Assembly (NCBI GenBank): GCA_026636295.1 | Contig: CP089454.1 | Location: 62,001 to 126,000 of the forward strand | Reading direction: 5' to 3' | Origin: Medakamo hakoo | Taxonomy: Eukaryota; Chlorophyta; Trebouxiophyceae; Coccomyxaceae | DNA: 64,000 nt | Made by a program: the position numbers and the translations under genes | Shown: positions 62,690-64,000 of the stretch, piece after piece | Position numbering within the stretch: position 1 is the first letter of the stretch | How the letters are laid out: each line of letters begins with the position of its first letter | The notes under the pieces: model-generated | The model's input: the letters and a program-made list of their open reading frames with translations, nothing else | What the model was told of the DNA's origin: nothing | Databases searched by the model: none

Positions 62690-64000
62690 TCACTGTTCAC
62701 CACTGCCCTCTTCGCCCTCGGTCTCCCACCACCACCCGCCGCCGTCCACGGATGAGGAGCTGGCGCTGTCAGAATGGCGACGACGGCGGCGCCGCCGCCG
62801 GCCGTGCGTCTGAGAGGGAGGCGCCGGCGGCGTGTCCGCGCCGCTGGCGGTCGAGGTCGCACCTCCATCCACGCCGCCGCCGCCGCCGCCACGCCCGGCG
62901 CGGGGCGCAACAGGCGGCGGCCCGCCGCCCGCGCCAGCCGCCACGGACTTGTACCAATCCTCAGCTGGCAGCTCGCACGCCACCGCGTCGCACACGTGGC
63001 GGACGCGGCGGTCTCCGTCCTCCCCACCGCCGCCGTGGCCGCGGAACAACGCCGCGAAACGGCCAGGAGGCTTGGGAGGCGGGCCCGCCGTCGCGGTCGG
63101 GGCGCCCGGCGTGTCGGCGGGCGGGCGCCCCCGGCCGCGTGGGACGTCCGGCAGCGGCGCGCCCGCCGGCAAGTCCGCCGGGTCCTGCGCTCCAGGCGGC
63201 GGCGGCGGCGGGGCGGAAGGGGCCGCCTCACCGCCGCCGCGCCCGCCCCCGCCGCCCAACAACCCCGCGACCTGGCGCGGCCAGGACAGCAGCAGGCTCA
63301 CAGGCCCGCCGCCGCCCTTGCTGCCGTCGCTCACGCCGCGCAGCCGCGCCCGGGCCGCCCGGCCCGCCGCCTGCCAGCGCAGCGCGTCGCCGTCCAGGCG
63401 CGACAGCGTGGCGTCGTCGGAGAAGACGGCGCCGCCGCCCGGGCCCAGCACTCGCGGGAAGAAACGCAGCCCCGCCACTTCTTCCAGCGCCGACAGCGGC
63501 ACGGCAAACGCGGTCAGCGGGTAGGCCGGGTCAATGGGCGCGTTGGGGAAGGCAAAGGCGCCGACGAGCGTGGGGTGGGACGACGAGGGCGAGGCCGGGC
63601 CGCCGCCGCCGCCGCTACTGCCACCCTCCCCCGGCGGGTCGCCGCCCGTCAGGACAACCTTGTAAAAATGCGTCGGCACGGCCACCATGCGCGGCGGGTC
63701 GCCCAGGACCGGGTGGCGGACCTCCCAGCGCGGGGGGTTGGGCGGCCCGCCCGCCCCGCCCCGCCGCCCGCCGCCGTCGACCGGGCGCGGCAGGAACAGC
63801 GGCCCCGTGATGACCCAGACGGGCGGCCCGCCCGGGCGTGCCAGCGTCTTGACAAACCGTTCAAACCGGGCCCAGTAGTCCCGGTTGAAGCCCGGCCCGA
63901 CCTGGGGCGCGATGTTGGACAGGGCAAAGGTCTCGCCCATCGCGGCCTGGTCGCCCTTGAAGTCGGCGGCGGGCGCCATGTGCCCCCGGTCGAAGCCGGT
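62690..64000 (-). CDS. EndoG/NUC1-like DNA/RNA non-specific endonuclease, 5' part outside window
   Basis: The frame is open to the right edge; 436 residues are visible. The first seven codons, TGFDRGH, belong to the catalytic D-R-G-H motif (DRGHMAPAAD), whose His is the general base in the beta-beta-alpha-metal nucleases. It is followed by TFALSNIAPQVGPGFNRDYW, with the metal-binding Asn, and ARFERFVKTLARP, then VWVITGPLFLPRP and VAVPTHFYKVVL, all in family order. The nuclease domain ends with AFAVPLSALEEVAGLRFFP. A long Gly/Pro/Arg extension with a small motif (RHVCDAVACELPAEDWYKSV) and an acidic end (ETEGEEGSGEQ) follow; that extension is atypical. The N-terminus, where a mitochondrial signal would be, is missing. 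The stop TGA overlaps a GTGAG, so an additional intron is not fully excluded. Confidence 0.88.
   Translation of the reverse strand, partial: TGFDRGHMAPAADFKGDQAAMGETFALSNIAPQVGPGFNRDYWARFERFVKTLARPGGPPVWVITGPLFLPRPVDGGGRRGGAGGPPNPPRWEVRHPVLGDPPRMVAVPTHFYKVVLTGGDPPGEGGSSGGGGGPASPSSSHPTLVGAFAFPNAPIDPAYPLTAFAVPLSALEEVAGLRFFPRVLGPGGGAVFSDDATLSRLDGDALRWQAAGRAARARLRGVSDGSKGGGGPVSLLLSWPRQVAGLLGGGGGRGGGEAAPSAPPPPPPGAQDPADLPAGAPLPDVPRGRGRPPADTPGAPTATAGPPPKPPGRFAALFRGHGGGGEDGDRRVRHVCDAVACELPAEDWYKSVAAGAGGGPPPVAPRAGRGGGGGGVDGGATSTASGADTPPAPPSQTHGRRRRRRRRHSDSASSSSVDGGGWWWETEGEEGSGEQ

Noticed and set aside
1-64000. CRISPR arrays, bacterial operons, Shine-Dalgarno sites
   Set aside because: Spliced genes, transit peptides and microsatellites show nuclear DNA; the tandem repeats are simple sequence without spacers.

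Overview
The window is nuclear DNA of a photosynthetic eukaryote, most likely a very GC-rich (about 70 % by eye) green alga. The evidence is: nuclear genes for chloroplast proteins (ATP synthase subunit b', a plastid-type chorismate mutase, a transit-peptide PurL and a solanesyl diphosphate synthase), a plant-style CslA/CslC glycosyltransferase, plant-type ACBP-kelch, SYP81, ATAD3 and F-box proteins, and short spliceosomal introns in nearly every gene. Species and class cannot be fixed from this sequence alone. I see no transposon, viral element, rRNA, tRNA or CRISPR array.

Layout, left to right. 1-939 (-) partial Gly/Ala-rich repeat protein, open at the left edge. 1536-3026 (+) TBC RabGAP. 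3223-5445 (+) ATAD3. 5729-10480 (+) PurL/FGAM synthetase. 10726-11996 (+) chorismate mutase. 12390-13072 (+) IMP3. 13170-14524 (-) SYP81/syntaxin-18. 14756-17117 (+) four-finger C2H2 protein. 18171-20374 (+) CslA/C. 21187-23315 (+) secreted YHYH protein. 23374-26880 (-) NUP107. 26993-28951 (-) Pol epsilon subunit DPB2. 29121-32649 (+) MCM6. 33075-35317 (+) bZIP factor. 35513-37338 (+) cyclin A. 37745-39633 (-) F-box protein. 40222-40874 (-) 82-aa conserved-looking protein. 41086-43331 (+) Ala/Lys repeat LEA-like protein. 44217-45579 (-) ATP synthase CF0 b'. 45942-48909 (+) NSUN2/TRM4. 49257-51174 (-) solanesyl-PP synthase. 51339-52806 (+) RNase H1. 52857-about 55113 (-) ACBP-kelch. 55653-56705 (+) RNPS1/SR45-like. 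56868-58713 (-) unknown. 59012-60238 (-) alpha/beta hydrolase. 60517-61693 (+) PRP38. 61777-62565 (-) DUF2062 membrane protein. 62690-64000 (-) EndoG-like nuclease, open at the right edge.

The genes do not form an operon. The genome is compact: stop codons of convergent neighbours lie as close as 50-100 bp, and several divergent pairs have only 160-280 bp between start codons. One such pair, DPB2 and MCM6, encodes two replisome parts that act together. Exon models were built by hand from splice signals, reading-frame phase and family homology. In all 46 introns assigned, the phases close exactly. Donor sites are unusual: 21 of 46 are GTGCG, 16 are GTGAG, and only two are GTAAG.
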